Assembly: GCF_000016165.1 (NCBI RefSeq)
Contig: NC_009253.1
Location: 2,080,332 to 2,144,331 of the forward strand
DNA: 64,000 nt
Reading direction: 5' to 3'
Origin: Desulforamulus reducens MI-1
GTDB lineage: Bacteria; Bacillota; Desulfotomaculia; Desulfotomaculales; Desulfotomaculaceae
The position numbers were made by a program, and so were the translations under genes. The notes under the pieces are model-generated. The model was not told the DNA's origin. It was given only the letters and a program-made list of their open reading frames with translations, and did no database searches. This document shows, piece by piece, positions 26,756 through 35,539 of the stretch; positions within the stretch are counted from its first letter, which is position 1; every line of letters begins with the position of its first letter.

Positions 26756-28289
26756 TAGCATATTCAACATACCTGGTTTCCCGAATAATAATAACTTTAA
26801 TTTGACCGGGATAATCCAGTTCATTTTCAATCTTTTTAGCAATATCCCTTACTAGGCGAATAGCAGCCAGATCATCTATTTTATCTGGTTTAACCATAAT
26901 TCGGATTTCTCTTCCTGCCTGAATAGCAAAGGATTTTTCAACACCTTCAAAGGTGCCTGCAATTTCTTCCAATTTCTGCAATCGCTTAATATAGGATTCC
27001 AAAGTCTCTCTTCTAGCACCAGGGCGTGCGGCTGATATTGCATCAGCAGCTTGTACCAAGACAGCTTCTATGGTTCTTGGCTCTTCATCTCCGTGATGTG
27101 CTGCGATGGCATGAATAACTTCTGGACTTTCCTTATATTTTTGACAAAGGTTTACACCGATAGCTACGTGAGGTCCTTCCACCTCATGGTCAACAGCTTT
27201 CCCAATGTCGTGCAATAACCCAGCACGTTTCGCAAGTTTAACATCTATACCCAGTTCTGCTGCCATGAGTCCTGCTAGGTGACAGACCTCAATGGAATGT
27301 TTTAAGACATTCTGCCCATAACTGGTACGAAACTTCAGACGTCCAAGTAGTTTTACCAGCTCAGGGTGAAGGCCATGGACACCTGTTTCAAAGGTAGCCT
27401 GTTCACCTGCTTCACGTATCTGTACTTCTACATCTTTCTGAGCCTTCTCAACCATCTCTTCAATTCTGGCAGGGTGTATACGTCCATCGGAGATTAGCCT
27501 TTCAAGTGCCAATCTTGCCACTTCTCGACGAATGGGATCAAAACCTGAAAGGATAACTGCCTCAGGCGTATCATCAATAATTAAATCAATACCTGTTAGG
27601 GTTTCAAAGGCCCGAATATTACGACCTTCCCTACCGATTATACGACCCTTCATTTCGTCATTTGGCAATGGTATAACAGCAACAGTGGCCTCTGCAACAT
27701 GGTCTGCTGCACATCTTTGAATAGCTGACGAAATAATGTCCCGTGCCTTCTTATCCGCTTCTTCTTTAGCACGGTTTTCAAAGTCTTTAATCATCACAGC
27801 CATATCGTGTTGAAGCTCTTTCTCCACATCATTTAACAGTATCTGGCGAGCCTCTTCCGATGAAAGCCCCGATACTCGCTCCAACTCAGCTAACTGCCGA
27901 TTTAAAACATTAGTAAGCTCAGCCTTGGTATTTTCAATGTCAGCTTCTTTGCGACTTAAGGATTCCTCTTTCTTTTCCATGGAATCCATTTTCCTGTCTA
28001 GAGTCTCCTCTTTTTGCAGAAGCCTTCTTTCTAACCGTTGCAGTTCATTTCTACGGTCCCTTATTTCTCTTTCCATTTCGTTCCGTAGTTTTAGAACTTC
28101 TTCCTTTGCCATAACAATGGCTTCCCGTTTTTTGCCCTCAGCATTCTTCTCAGCCTCTTCAAGAATTCTCTTAGCCTGGGCTTCAGCCGATGTTATTTTA
28201 CCCTCGGCAATATTCTTTCGAATAAAAAAACCAATTACAAGTCCAACCAAAGCGGAAATAATAACCACTAAAATTATTTGAAACTCCAC
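26751..28289 (-). CDS. rny: Ribonuclease Y
   Basis: A membrane-anchored endoribonuclease of 512 aa that starts mRNA decay. It has an N-terminal TM (about 3-23, [18 protein letters not shown]), then a long coiled coil (about 30-195). The KH domain has [15 protein letters not shown], and the HD domain has LLHDIGKA with downstream [11 protein letters not shown]. The second GTG (28289) is used because the first overlaps the AGGAGGTG ribosome site. The usual Firmicutes neighbour ymdB lies downstream. Confidence 0.97.
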   Translation of the reverse strand: MEFQIILVVIISALVGLVIGFFIRKNIAEGKITSAEAQAKRILEEAEKNAEGKKREAIVMAKEEVLKLRNEMEREIRDRRNELQRLERRLLQKEETLDRKMDSMEKKEESLSRKEADIENTKAELTNVLNRQLAELERVSGLSSEEARQILLNDVEKELQHDMAVMIKDFENRAKEEADKKARDIISSAIQRCAADHVAEATVAVIPLPNDEMKGRIIGREGRNIRAFETLTGIDLIIDDTPEAVILSGFDPIRREVARLALERLISDGRIHPARIEEMVEKAQKDVEVQIREAGEQATFETGVHGLHPELVKLLGRLKFRTSYGQNVLKHSIEVCHLAGLMAAELGIDVKLAKRAGLLHDIGKAVDHEVEGPHVAIGVNLCQKYKESPEVIHAIAAHHGDEEPRTIEAVLVQAADAISAARPGARRETLESYIKRLQKLEEIAGTFEGVEKSFAIQAGREIRIMVKPDKIDDLAAIRLVRDIAKKIENELDYPGQIKVIIIRETRYVEYAK

Positions 28290-28339
28290 TGTTTTCACCT
28301 CCTGTCTTATGAATACTGCCCTTTTAAATCGAACATAAA

Positions 28340-28538
28340 ATAAAAAACCGAGTAATACTCGGTCGAAAATAAACAGATATCTGGTTTGTCCAAATCACGG
28401 GCAGGCTTACTATACCTCAAGATATTGGAACCCAACTAAAAAGCCAAAATCCCGACAAGAATAGTGGTTACGCTTTAAGGAATATTGGATTTTTTATATA
28501 TAAACTGTTGCCAGATATCAAATTCTATTTTCTCCCAA
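28340..28538 (-). ncRNA. Candidate ~195-nt structured RNA between recA and rny
   Basis: A consensus promoter (-35 TTGACA, 17 nt, -10 TAAAAT) faces this non-coding stretch, and an intrinsic terminator ends it. The ends pair through a perfect 9-bp stem (GATATCTGG from 28519-28511 with CCAGATATC from 28384-28376). Inside, CGGG and GGCTT pair with AAGCC and CCCG to form an apical arm containing the small hairpin TTGG-GTT-CCAA. The unpaired left side is long. This closing stem, bulge and apical arm layout resembles 6S RNA, but that identity is not shown. Confidence 0.6.
28341..28363 (-). terminator. Terminator of the recA-rny intergenic RNA
   Basis: On the minus strand ACCGAGTATTACTCGGT is followed by TTTTTTATTTT. 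It lies about 60 bp before the rny start. Confidence 0.85.
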
Positions 28539-28543
28539 ATGTA

Positions 28544-28572
28544 ATTTTACTAGTTTTTTGGGCCACTGTCAA
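28544..28572 (-). promoter_or_regulatory. Strong sigma-A promoter for the intergenic RNA
   Basis: TTGACA (28567-28572), 17 nt spacer, TAAAAT (28544-28549), starting about 45 bp after the recA stop. rny could also be read from here, but a terminator intervenes. Confidence 0.75.
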
Positions 28573-28618
28573 GATTCCGCCCCCCTGGCAACCCGTAGGC
28601 GGACTTAGTTGAATTCTA

Positions 28619-29662
28619 TTAAAATAGATCTTCCTCTGATTGATCTGTGGGTATCCCCTCTACGGAGGGGAGAGAATCGCTAAGGGATAACTTTTCTCGA
28701 ACCTTATTTTGAATCTCCTGACATAATTCTGGGCGTTCTTTAAACAACTCTTTTGCATTTTCGCGCCCCTGACCTAATCTTTCATCTCCGTAGGAATACC
28801 AAGCCCCGCTCTTATTTACAATTTTCAATTCGGTGGCAACATCTAGGATACTACCTTCCTTGGATATTCCTGTACCATACATAATATCAAATTCTGCCTG
28901 TTTAAACGGAGGTGCCACTTTATTCTTAACAATTTTCACCCGAGTGCGGCTACCTACAATATCTGTACCCTGCTTAATGTTTTCTTGTTTACGAACCTCC
29001 ATTCGAACAGAAGCATAAAACTTTAAGGCCCGACCGCCAGTGGTTACCTCTGGCGATCCATAAATTACGCCAACCTTTTCACGAATTTGGTTAATAAAGA
29101 CAACGATGGTTTTTGATTTACTTACTATACCAGTCAATTTCCTTAAAGCCTGAGACATTAACCTTGCTTGAAGCCCTACATGGGTATCTCCCATGTCCCC
29201 TTCAATTTCCGCCCGAGGAACTAAGGCCGCCACAGAGTCTACAACCACAACATCCACAGCGCCACTGCGCACCAACGCTTCGCATATCTCCAATGCCTGT
29301 TCACCTGTATCCGGTTGGGAAACCAGTAAGTTTTCCGTATCAACCCCCAAATTACGTGCATATACCGGATCCAAGGCATGTTCAGCATCAATAAAAGCTG
29401 CCATGCCGTTTTGTTTTTGGGCCTCTGCGATTACATGAAGGGCCACTGTGGTTTTACCAGATGACTCTGGGCCATAAATTTCTACTACACGGCCTCTGGG
29501 TAGTCCACCTACCCCCAGAGCGATATCCAATGATAACGCTCCACTAGATATAGCTTCTATATTTAATTTGGTTGAATCCCCTAATTTCATGATAGAGCCT
29601 TTACCAAATTGTTTTTCAATGTTTGCCAGAGCTATTTCAAGGGCTTTTATTTTATCGGACAT
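28619..29662 (-). CDS. recA: Recombinase RecA
   Basis: A 347-aa strand-exchange ATPase. Walker A is GPESSGKTT, Walker B lies in [19 protein letters not shown], loop L1/L2 contains [18 protein letters not shown], and [13 protein letters not shown] is present. It also drives LexA self-cleavage in the SOS response, and its own promoter carries a LexA box. recX, often downstream, is absent here: the 330-bp gap to rny holds a candidate RNA gene instead. Confidence 0.98.
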   Translation of the reverse strand: MSDKIKALEIALANIEKQFGKGSIMKLGDSTKLNIEAISSGALSLDIALGVGGLPRGRVVEIYGPESSGKTTVALHVIAEAQKQNGMAAFIDAEHALDPVYARNLGVDTENLLVSQPDTGEQALEICEALVRSGAVDVVVVDSVAALVPRAEIEGDMGDTHVGLQARLMSQALRKLTGIVSKSKTIVVFINQIREKVGVIYGSPEVTTGGRALKFYASVRMEVRKQENIKQGTDIVGSRTRVKIVKNKVAPPFKQAEFDIMYGTGISKEGSILDVATELKIVNKSGAWYSYGDERLGQGRENAKELFKERPELCQEIQNKVREKLSLSDSLPSVEGIPTDQSEEDLF

Positions 29663-29679
29663 AGATATCCATCCTCTCT

Positions 29680-29693
29680 AAAACATATGTTCG
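29680..29693 (-). promoter_or_regulatory. LexA (DinR) SOS box upstream of recA
   Basis: The minus strand reads CGAACATATGTTTT, matching the Gram-positive SOS box CGAACRNRYGTTYG at all but the last position. It lies just downstream of the recA -10 element and 18 bp before the ATG. Confidence 0.88.
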
Positions 29694-29704
29694 CCTTTTA
29701 TCTA

Positions 29705-29734
29705 ATTATAGTTGATGAATAAATAACTAGTCAA
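29705..29734 (-). promoter_or_regulatory. recA promoter
   Basis: TTGACT (29729-29734), 18-nt spacer, TATAAT (29705-29710) on the minus strand, with the SOS box immediately downstream so LexA would block initiation. Confidence 0.8.
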
Positions 29735-29835
29735 TAAAAAAGTTCGAAAGTTCGTTGACAAAGTTGAGACTGCAAATAGATATAACACCTCGTTTTAACC
29801 TCAAACTTCGCACTGGACTTCCGAACTTTTTATTA
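29733..29835. repeat. Long imperfect palindrome between recA and the DEAD-box gene
   Basis: Two arms of about 36 nt (29733-29769 and 29800-29835) share AATAAAAAAGTTCG, AAGT and AAGTTNGAG in inverted order, with about 30 nt between them. The outer arms end in A/T runs, so it can terminate transcription of the DEAD-box gene, whose stop lies at its right edge. The size and inverted ends also resemble a small MITE relic. Confidence 0.65.
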
Positions 29836-31431
29836 CTTTCTGGCACGGGCAGGTTCGACAAATATTCTCCTGCCTTTAAAATGCTGCCTATGCAAGCAAC
29901 TGATTACACAGTTGGCCCAATCTTCAGGAACCTCAACGAAACTAAAATTTTCATATATGTTAATGTTACCAATTTGACCACCTGAGATGCCAGATTCATC
30001 TGATACTAGCTTAATAATCTCTGGCGGGGTTACCCGGTCTTTTCTTCCAAGTGTAAGAAATAACCTTACCATACCAGGCCTTGCACCGGTATTGCCGAAA
30101 TTAACAGTGTTAAGATTAACATCCTCACTGTTAGGTTCCAAATCCATGGAAAGTTTGAGAGCTGCCGCGGCAATATCCATCGGATCATACTCATCTACTA
30201 GTGCATCAACAACCGAACGGTAGTAACCTAATTTTCCTTCATTAATAATTTGAATCAATCTTTCCTTAATACTTTCCTTTTGACGTTCTACCACATCGGC
30301 AATACTGGGTAGTTTTTGTCTCTTAATGTGGGTTTTAGTTATGTTTTCAATTTGGCGTAGTTGACGGTATTCTCGAGGGCTAATGATCGTAATGGCAACA
30401 CCTGATCTACCGGCTCTACCTGTTCGACCAATCCTGTGGACATAAAACTCTGGATCCTGAGGAATATCATAGTTGATTACATGGGAAACACCCTCAATAT
30501 CCAATCCCCTAGCTGCTACATCGGTGGCTACCAACAGTTCAACCTCACTTGAACGAAACTGTCTCATGACAGTATTTCTTTGTTGTTGGCTGAGGTCCCC
30601 ATGGAGGGCAGCAGCAGCAAACCCTCTGGCTTGCAAGCCAGCAACCAATTCATCAACACCTCGTTTGGTACGGCAAAAAAGGATACCCTGAGAAATATCA
30701 CTTATATCAAGTATTCTGCAAAGCGCTTCTAACTTATTTTTTTCCGGTGCCTCATAAAAGACCTGTTCAATTTGAGGTACCGTCAGATTGGTTTTACTAA
30801 CAGTGACATATTTGGGATCTGTCATATATTGCTGAGCCAGCCTAATGATTTCCTGAGGCATAGTGGCAGAAAAAAGCAAGGTCTGTCTTTCTGCCGGAGT
30901 ATGTCTAATGATCTCCTCTATGTCTTCGATGAAACCCATATCCAGCATTTCATCTGCCTCATCTAGTATCACCATGTCAACCTGATCAACCTTTAATGTC
31001 TGACGCCGAAGGTGATCCAACAATCGTCCAGGAGTACCCACAACCACTTGTACGCCTAGTCGTAGAGATCGAATTTGGCGCTCGATGGATTGTCCACCAT
31101 ATATGGGCAATACCTTTATGCGGCTAAAACGACCAATCTTACTAATCTCTTCTGCAACTTGAATGGCCAGTTCACGTGTAGGTGTAATGATAATGGTTTG
31201 AACTTCTCTTTTTCTAGGATTCAACCGTTCAATCATGGGAATACTAAAGGCTGCAGTTTTACCTGTACCAGTCTGAGCTTGACCAATCATATCATAACCT
31301 GCCAAAACCTGCGGCACAGCCAGCTGCTGAATAGGAGTTGGTTCTTCAAATCCCATTTCCTTTAAACCATCAACAATTCTGCGATCCAATTCAAGATTTC
31401 CAAAAAGCTTTGTCTCTTTTCTGTGATTCAT
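29833..31431 (-). CDS. DEAD-box RNA helicase (CshA/DeaD-type) with C-terminal RNA-binding domain
   Basis: A 532-aa helicase. Q motif region FEEPTPIQ, motif I AQTGTGKTAAF, Ia PTRELAIQ, motif II DEAD in ILDEADEMLD, motif III SATMP, motif V VATDVAARGLD, motif VI HRIGRTGRAGR. The C-terminal ~75 residues (MVRLFLTLGRKDRVTPPEII to VEPARARK) match the DbpA-type RNA-binding domain that recognises structured RNA, often rRNA. It unwinds RNA in ribosome assembly and mRNA turnover. Start ATG 31431. Confidence 0.95.
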   Translation of the reverse strand: MNHRKETKLFGNLELDRRIVDGLKEMGFEEPTPIQQLAVPQVLAGYDMIGQAQTGTGKTAAFSIPMIERLNPRKREVQTIIITPTRELAIQVAEEISKIGRFSRIKVLPIYGGQSIERQIRSLRLGVQVVVGTPGRLLDHLRRQTLKVDQVDMVILDEADEMLDMGFIEDIEEIIRHTPAERQTLLFSATMPQEIIRLAQQYMTDPKYVTVSKTNLTVPQIEQVFYEAPEKNKLEALCRILDISDISQGILFCRTKRGVDELVAGLQARGFAAAALHGDLSQQQRNTVMRQFRSSEVELLVATDVAARGLDIEGVSHVINYDIPQDPEFYVHRIGRTGRAGRSGVAITIISPREYRQLRQIENITKTHIKRQKLPSIADVVERQKESIKERLIQIINEGKLGYYRSVVDALVDEYDPMDIAAAALKLSMDLEPNSEDVNLNTVNFGNTGARPGMVRLFLTLGRKDRVTPPEIIKLVSDESGISGGQIGNINIYENFSFVEVPEDWANCVISCLHRQHFKGRRIFVEPARARK

Positions 31432-31459
31432 TCATTTCCTTCTTTCTAGCTGATATAAA

Positions 31460-32695
31460 TTATTTTCCTTGCAAAAAGTGCTTTGCCATCTTCAGCGCTG
31501 CATTAACAGTACCACTACGGATGGCTTTTCTTTCCCCAGGAAAGCGATATTCTCTGTAACAAACGCCAGTTGGCGAGGACAGTGCAATATAAACTAGTCC
31601 CACGGGCTTTCCCTCACTGGACGTAGGGCCCGCAACACCTGTGACAGCCAGGCCAATACTACTTCCAAGCTCTCTGCGAACACCCTCAGCCATAGCTATA
31701 GCTGTTTGGCGACTAACCGCTCCAAATTGCGCCAGGGTGTCAGCAGGAACTCCAAGGATCCTTTCCTTAACTTGTTTTGTGTAGGCCACAACACCACCAA
31801 CCAGATACCGGGAGGCCCCTGGTATATCAGATAAACGAGCTTCAATTAATCCACCGGTACATGATTCTGCCACTGCAATGGTAAGCCCCGCATCAATGAG
31901 CATCTGACCTACCACCTGCTCAATCTTTTCATCATCCTCGGCAAAAATATATTGAAATAATCGTTTACGGACTTGTTCAGATAGATTTTGTACTAGGCCT
32001 GTGGCCTGTTCAAGGGTTGCACCTTGTCCGGTTACCCGAACTTCAACAACACCCGGGTTTACCAAAAAGGAGATTTCAGGGTTTCCCATACCACACAGGT
32101 CATCTATTAACTCTTGAACAGTACTCTCTCCAATACCAGTTAAACGAAATGTTTTCGATGTACAAAGGGTCCCTCGATGGGGTAAGCTGTTTAAATAGGA
32201 TACCACAGAGTTGTCAAACATGGTCTCCATTTCCCATGGTGGCCCTGGTAAAATGATAATGGCCTTTTTATCAACTTCAACAATGGCTCCCGGAGCAGTG
32301 CCTCTGGTGTTTGGTAAAACTCTAGCACCTTCTGGGAAATAAGCCTGTTTAGTGTTATTGTCAGGCATTTCCATGCCTCTTTTGGCAAAATGCTCTCGAA
32401 TAGCTTCCAGAGAGGCTTCGTCCAACTTCATATCCAGTTCCAGTACTTCTGCCACGGTTTCTTTGGTAAGGTCATCAATGGTAGGTCCTAAGCCTCCTGT
32501 AATGAATATGAGATCAGCCCGTTCCAAAGCCTGCAGCAGTACTAAACCCATGCGACCCCAGTAATCCCCAACTGTTGTGTGCTGTATAACCTCAATGCCC
32601 ATTTCTGTGAGGCGTCTGCCTAAATACTGGGCATGAGAATTTAAAACTTCACCAACCAATAATTCTGTACCGGTAAAAATAATTTCCGCTTGCAC
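31460..32695 (-). CDS. cinA: CinA-like protein (nicotinamide-nucleotide amidase domain)
   Basis: A 411-aa protein with two domains. The N-terminal MoCF-like/COG1058 domain has AEIIFTGTELLVGEVLNSH and TGGLGPTIDDLTKE. The C-terminal CinA/PncC domain (about 255-410) has VAESCTGGLIEARLSDIPGAS, the nucleotide deamidase signature, and GVAGPTSSEGKPVG. It probably repairs the NAD by-product nicotinamide mononucleotide. In Bacillus it is co-transcribed with recA in competence. The GTG at 32695 is preferred, as AAGGTGA lies 5 nt upstream. Confidence 0.94.
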   Translation of the reverse strand: MQAEIIFTGTELLVGEVLNSHAQYLGRRLTEMGIEVIQHTTVGDYWGRMGLVLLQALERADLIFITGGLGPTIDDLTKETVAEVLELDMKLDEASLEAIREHFAKRGMEMPDNNTKQAYFPEGARVLPNTRGTAPGAIVEVDKKAIIILPGPPWEMETMFDNSVVSYLNSLPHRGTLCTSKTFRLTGIGESTVQELIDDLCGMGNPEISFLVNPGVVEVRVTGQGATLEQATGLVQNLSEQVRKRLFQYIFAEDDEKIEQVVGQMLIDAGLTIAVAESCTGGLIEARLSDIPGASRYLVGGVVAYTKQVKERILGVPADTLAQFGAVSRQTAIAMAEGVRRELGSSIGLAVTGVAGPTSSEGKPVGLVYIALSSPTGVCYREYRFPGERKAIRSGTVNAALKMAKHFLQGK

Positions 32696-32778
32696 TTTAA
32701 TCACCTTTTCCACACATTATCTTATATATATTCGCCGGCACTATCTAATTCCCTTCAGATTTTTTTATAATACAAAAA

Positions 32779-32817
32779 CAACAAAGAGACCAAACATAGT
32801 TGATCTCTTTATTGTTT
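32779..32817 (-). terminator. Terminator of the FtsH-like gene
   Basis: AACAAAGAGACCAA pairs with TTGATCTCTTTATTGTT, with a U-rich tail on the minus strand. Confidence 0.8.
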
Positions 32818-32832
32818 CCAGAAATATTCAAT

Positions 32833-34326
32833 TTATGCAGCCGTCTGGGAATGTAGCAAGCTTCTAAAATCTTCTCCAGAAATTTTTTCTTTCTCCAGCA
32901 AAACATCCATGGTTAATATTAGGAATTCTTTGTGACTGGTTATATAATTCATAACCCTCTGTTCCTGCTCTTTGAGAATTTCAGATACCACGTTATGCTT
33001 AAGATCTCCGGGTAAATTTTCTAAACTCACAACACCAAGTCTCGACATACCTGATCTAATTATGGTTTCTGCCGTCTGCAAAGCTTTCTCATAATCATTA
33101 GATGCACCTGTGCTTCGATTGCCGTAAATAACTTCCTCGGCCACTGCACCGGCCAGCATAACAGCTATTTGATTCTCCAAATAATCCTTAGTATATAGAA
33201 AGGTATCATCCTCGGGGGTTTGTCGCATATAGCCTAGAGCTCCCCCTCGGGGCGTTACAGTAAGGGCAGACACAGATCCGGGTCTGGACAGTTCACTCAT
33301 CAAAGCATGACCGGTTTCGTGGACCGCCACCCGTTTCAGTTCTTCAGGATTAGGTCGACGGTCTAACTTTTCGCCCATAATAACCTTATCAACTGCTTCA
33401 TGGAAGTGTCGGTGATAAATTTCCTTTAACCCTTCTCTCATTGCCAAGATAGCAGCTTCATTGGTCAGACTCTCTAGGTGTGCCCCGGAAAAACCAAAGG
33501 TTTCCCTAGCCACCTGTAATAGGTCCACATTTTGTGCCAGTGGCTTATTACTGGTGTGAAGCTTTAAGATTTCTAATCTGCCATTTTTATCCGGCAAATC
33601 AACCTTAACCTGACGGTCAAATCTTCCTGGACGTAACAATGCAGGGTCCATCATATCCACTCGGTTGGTGGCAGCCATAATTAGAAGTCGTACATTATCA
33701 TCAACTTTTAGACCATCCATTTCTACCAACAACGCATTTAAAGTTTGATCATATTCCATATGGCTGGCATTTTGTCCTCTTTTAGACGCCAATACCTCAA
33801 CTTCATCTATAAAAATAATCCCACTCTTCTTCTTTTGTTTGATGGCAGATTCCCTGGCCGTTTGAAATATCTTGCGAACCCTTTGTGCTCCCACACCAGC
33901 ATACATTTCTACAAAATCAGAACCACTGGCCGAAACAAAAATTGAATCAGTATAGCTGGCAGCAGCTCGGGCCATTAAGGTTTTACCGGTACCTGGAGGG
34001 CCTGTCATAATAATTCCCTTCAGAGGGCGAATTCCTAAACGCTTAATTTCTTGATAGTTCTTTATAAAATCAAGGGCTTCCTTCAATTCTTTAATGGCAG
34101 AAGACTGTCCTCCAATGTCTTCAAAGGATATTTCCTGACGTTTCGGTATAGTGGATGCTTTACCAATCCCAGACTTTAGCCCCGTTTTGGCATTAGTTAG
34201 ATAATACAGTGCTCCTCCAAAGGCAAGCAAAAAGATAAAAGGGGTAATATCATATCCTGCTACCACTCCAAATACTAGTAGTGCCGCACCTAAACCTAAA
34301 CTAATTTCTTTCAGCAATTTGGCCAC
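32833..34326 (-). CDS. FtsH-like AAA+ zinc metalloprotease lacking the extracytoplasmic domain
   Basis: A 497-aa protein, shorter than typical FtsH (600-650). The N-terminus is a tight pair of membrane spans (about 9-23 and 28-44) with only a few residues between them, where FtsH has a ~75-residue external domain. The AAA module has Walker A GPPGTGKT (109-116), pore loop FVEMYAGVGA, Walker B IIFIDEVEV, and SRH with RPGRFDR. The M41 peptidase site is VAVHETGHAL (336-340) plus a third ligand in TGASNDYEKA. All catalytic residues are present. It overlaps the 3' end of the membrane protein gene at 34301 by 26 bp. Confidence 0.87.
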   Translation of the reverse strand: MAKLLKEISLGLGAALLVFGVVAGYDITPFIFLLAFGGALYYLTNAKTGLKSGIGKASTIPKRQEISFEDIGGQSSAIKELKEALDFIKNYQEIKRLGIRPLKGIIMTGPPGTGKTLMARAAASYTDSIFVSASGSDFVEMYAGVGAQRVRKIFQTARESAIKQKKKSGIIFIDEVEVLASKRGQNASHMEYDQTLNALLVEMDGLKVDDNVRLLIMAATNRVDMMDPALLRPGRFDRQVKVDLPDKNGRLEILKLHTSNKPLAQNVDLLQVARETFGFSGAHLESLTNEAAILAMREGLKEIYHRHFHEAVDKVIMGEKLDRRPNPEELKRVAVHETGHALMSELSRPGSVSALTVTPRGGALGYMRQTPEDDTFLYTKDYLENQIAVMLAGAVAEEVIYGNRSTGASNDYEKALQTAETIIRSGMSRLGVVSLENLPGDLKHNVVSEILKEQEQRVMNYITSHKEFLILTMDVLLEKEKISGEDFRSLLHSQTAA

Positions 34327-34870
34327 CTCCTTGGGTGGTAACCGTTTTACCGTGATCTTGTCTGGGAATTATTTGATATAAATAGTGTCCGTCTGTTTTG
34401 GAAAATTGGATATAAATATTATTTTCATCTACAAAAACTTTTCCTTCTGCGCCTTGCTTCCGTGCTGCTTCTTCGACCTTCTGGGCTGCCTCTGGATAAT
34501 TACCCATTACTTGCGCCTGGTAGATGATATGGTGACTTTCATAAAAAGCTTGATTTAGAGCATTATCAGATTTACTCATAAATTTAATCTGATAATGTTT
34601 TTGACCCATGACTTCATTGATTAATTGATTAATTTCCTGGTATGCCACCATTAAGTTACTTGTATCTTTCGATAATTCTACTTTAACTAAAGACTTTGAT
34701 GTACCCTCTTTAATTGTAAAATCCTCTACCAGTTCGTTTTCGGCTAGCACTTTGCTTAAGGGTTGCTGATAACTATATTCCTTATAAGCCCATTGTCCAG
34801 CAAAAACTAGAGCAAGTCCTAAAACAAAGGTCATAAAAATAACCGGAAGCTTAAGGCCGTGCCATTGCAT
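34301..34870 (-). CDS. Single-pass membrane protein, partner candidate of the FtsH-like protease
   Basis: A 189-aa protein with an N-terminal anchor (about residues 8-27, PVIFMTFVLGLALVFAGQW) and a ~160-residue external domain of alternating helices and strands (e.g. NQLINEVMGQKHYQIKF, KVEEAARKQGAEGKVFVDENN). No known family is recognised. Its 3' end overlaps the FtsH-like gene by 26 bp, so the two are translationally linked. The protease lacks its own external domain, so this protein may supply it or recruit substrates. The third ATG (34870) is used, since the first two overlap or abut the AAAGG ribosome site. Confidence 0.7.
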   Translation of the reverse strand: MQWHGLKLPVIFMTFVLGLALVFAGQWAYKEYSYQQPLSKVLAENELVEDFTIKEGTSKSLVKVELSKDTSNLMVAYQEINQLINEVMGQKHYQIKFMSKSDNALNQAFYESHHIIYQAQVMGNYPEAAQKVEEAARKQGAEGKVFVDENNIYIQFSKTDGHYLYQIIPRQDHGKTVTTQGGGQIAERN

Positions 34871-34960
34871 AGCCATCATCCTTTCCAGTTTAGTACTGAT
34901 TTAATGCTATATCATTATAGCACGTTAGTATATACGATTCTTTATGAAACCGTTGGAAAT

Positions 34961-34993
34961 TAAAAAAACAGGAAAGCAAAATGCTCTCCTGTT
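34961..34993 (-). terminator. pgsA operon terminator
   Basis: On the minus strand ACAGGAGAGC-ATTTT-GCTTTCCTGT is followed by a seven-U run, at the end of pgsA. Confidence 0.93.
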
Positions 34994-35539
34994 CTAGTAC
35001 TCTTCTTTTTTTAGCAGGTGCCATCCTTTGGCCATATAGTCGATTCCAGACCAAAGGGTAAAGAAAACCGCCACAGCCATTGCAATTTTCCCCAAATCAA
35101 ACCCTAAAAATTGAAAGGTTATATTATGCAAAAACATAGCCACAATAGCAACAATTTGGGTTACCGTTTTCCACTTCCCCAGTTTACTGGCAGAGATGAC
35201 CACACCCTCTGTTGCTGCTATTGCCCTAAGGCCGGTCACCATAAATTCACGTCCTATAATGATTATAGCAACCCAAGCTGACAATTTGTCCAACTCCACC
35301 AGGACAATAAGAGCCGCCGATACCAAAAGTTTATCCGCCAGTGGATCCATAAATTTACCAAGGGTGGTTACTTGTTTATTTTTTCTCGCAATGTAACCGT
35401 CAAGACCATCGGTACTAGCAGCTAAAATAAAAACCCCAGCAGCTATTATATCGCCATATTTAATTCTTAAAGTAACCACTGCCAAAAAAACAGGAATTAA
35501 AAACATTCTTGCCAGAGTCAACCGGTTCGGTAAATTCAT
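34994..35539 (-). CDS. pgsA: CDP-diacylglycerol-glycerol-3-phosphate 3-phosphatidyltransferase
   Basis: A 181-aa membrane enzyme that makes phosphatidylglycerol phosphate. The CDP-alcohol phosphatidyltransferase motif D-x2-DG-x2-AR-x8-G-x3-D-x3-D is seen in STDGLDGYIARKNK...GKFMDPLADK. It starts NLPNRLTLARMFLIP, a typical PgsA N-terminus. It overlaps rimO by 4 bp (ATGA), so it is translated with it. Confidence 0.96.
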   Translation of the reverse strand: MNLPNRLTLARMFLIPVFLAVVTLRIKYGDIIAAGVFILAASTDGLDGYIARKNKQVTTLGKFMDPLADKLLVSAALIVLVELDKLSAWVAIIIIGREFMVTGLRAIAATEGVVISASKLGKWKTVTQIVAIVAMFLHNITFQFLGFDLGKIAMAVAVFFTLWSGIDYMAKGWHLLKKEEY

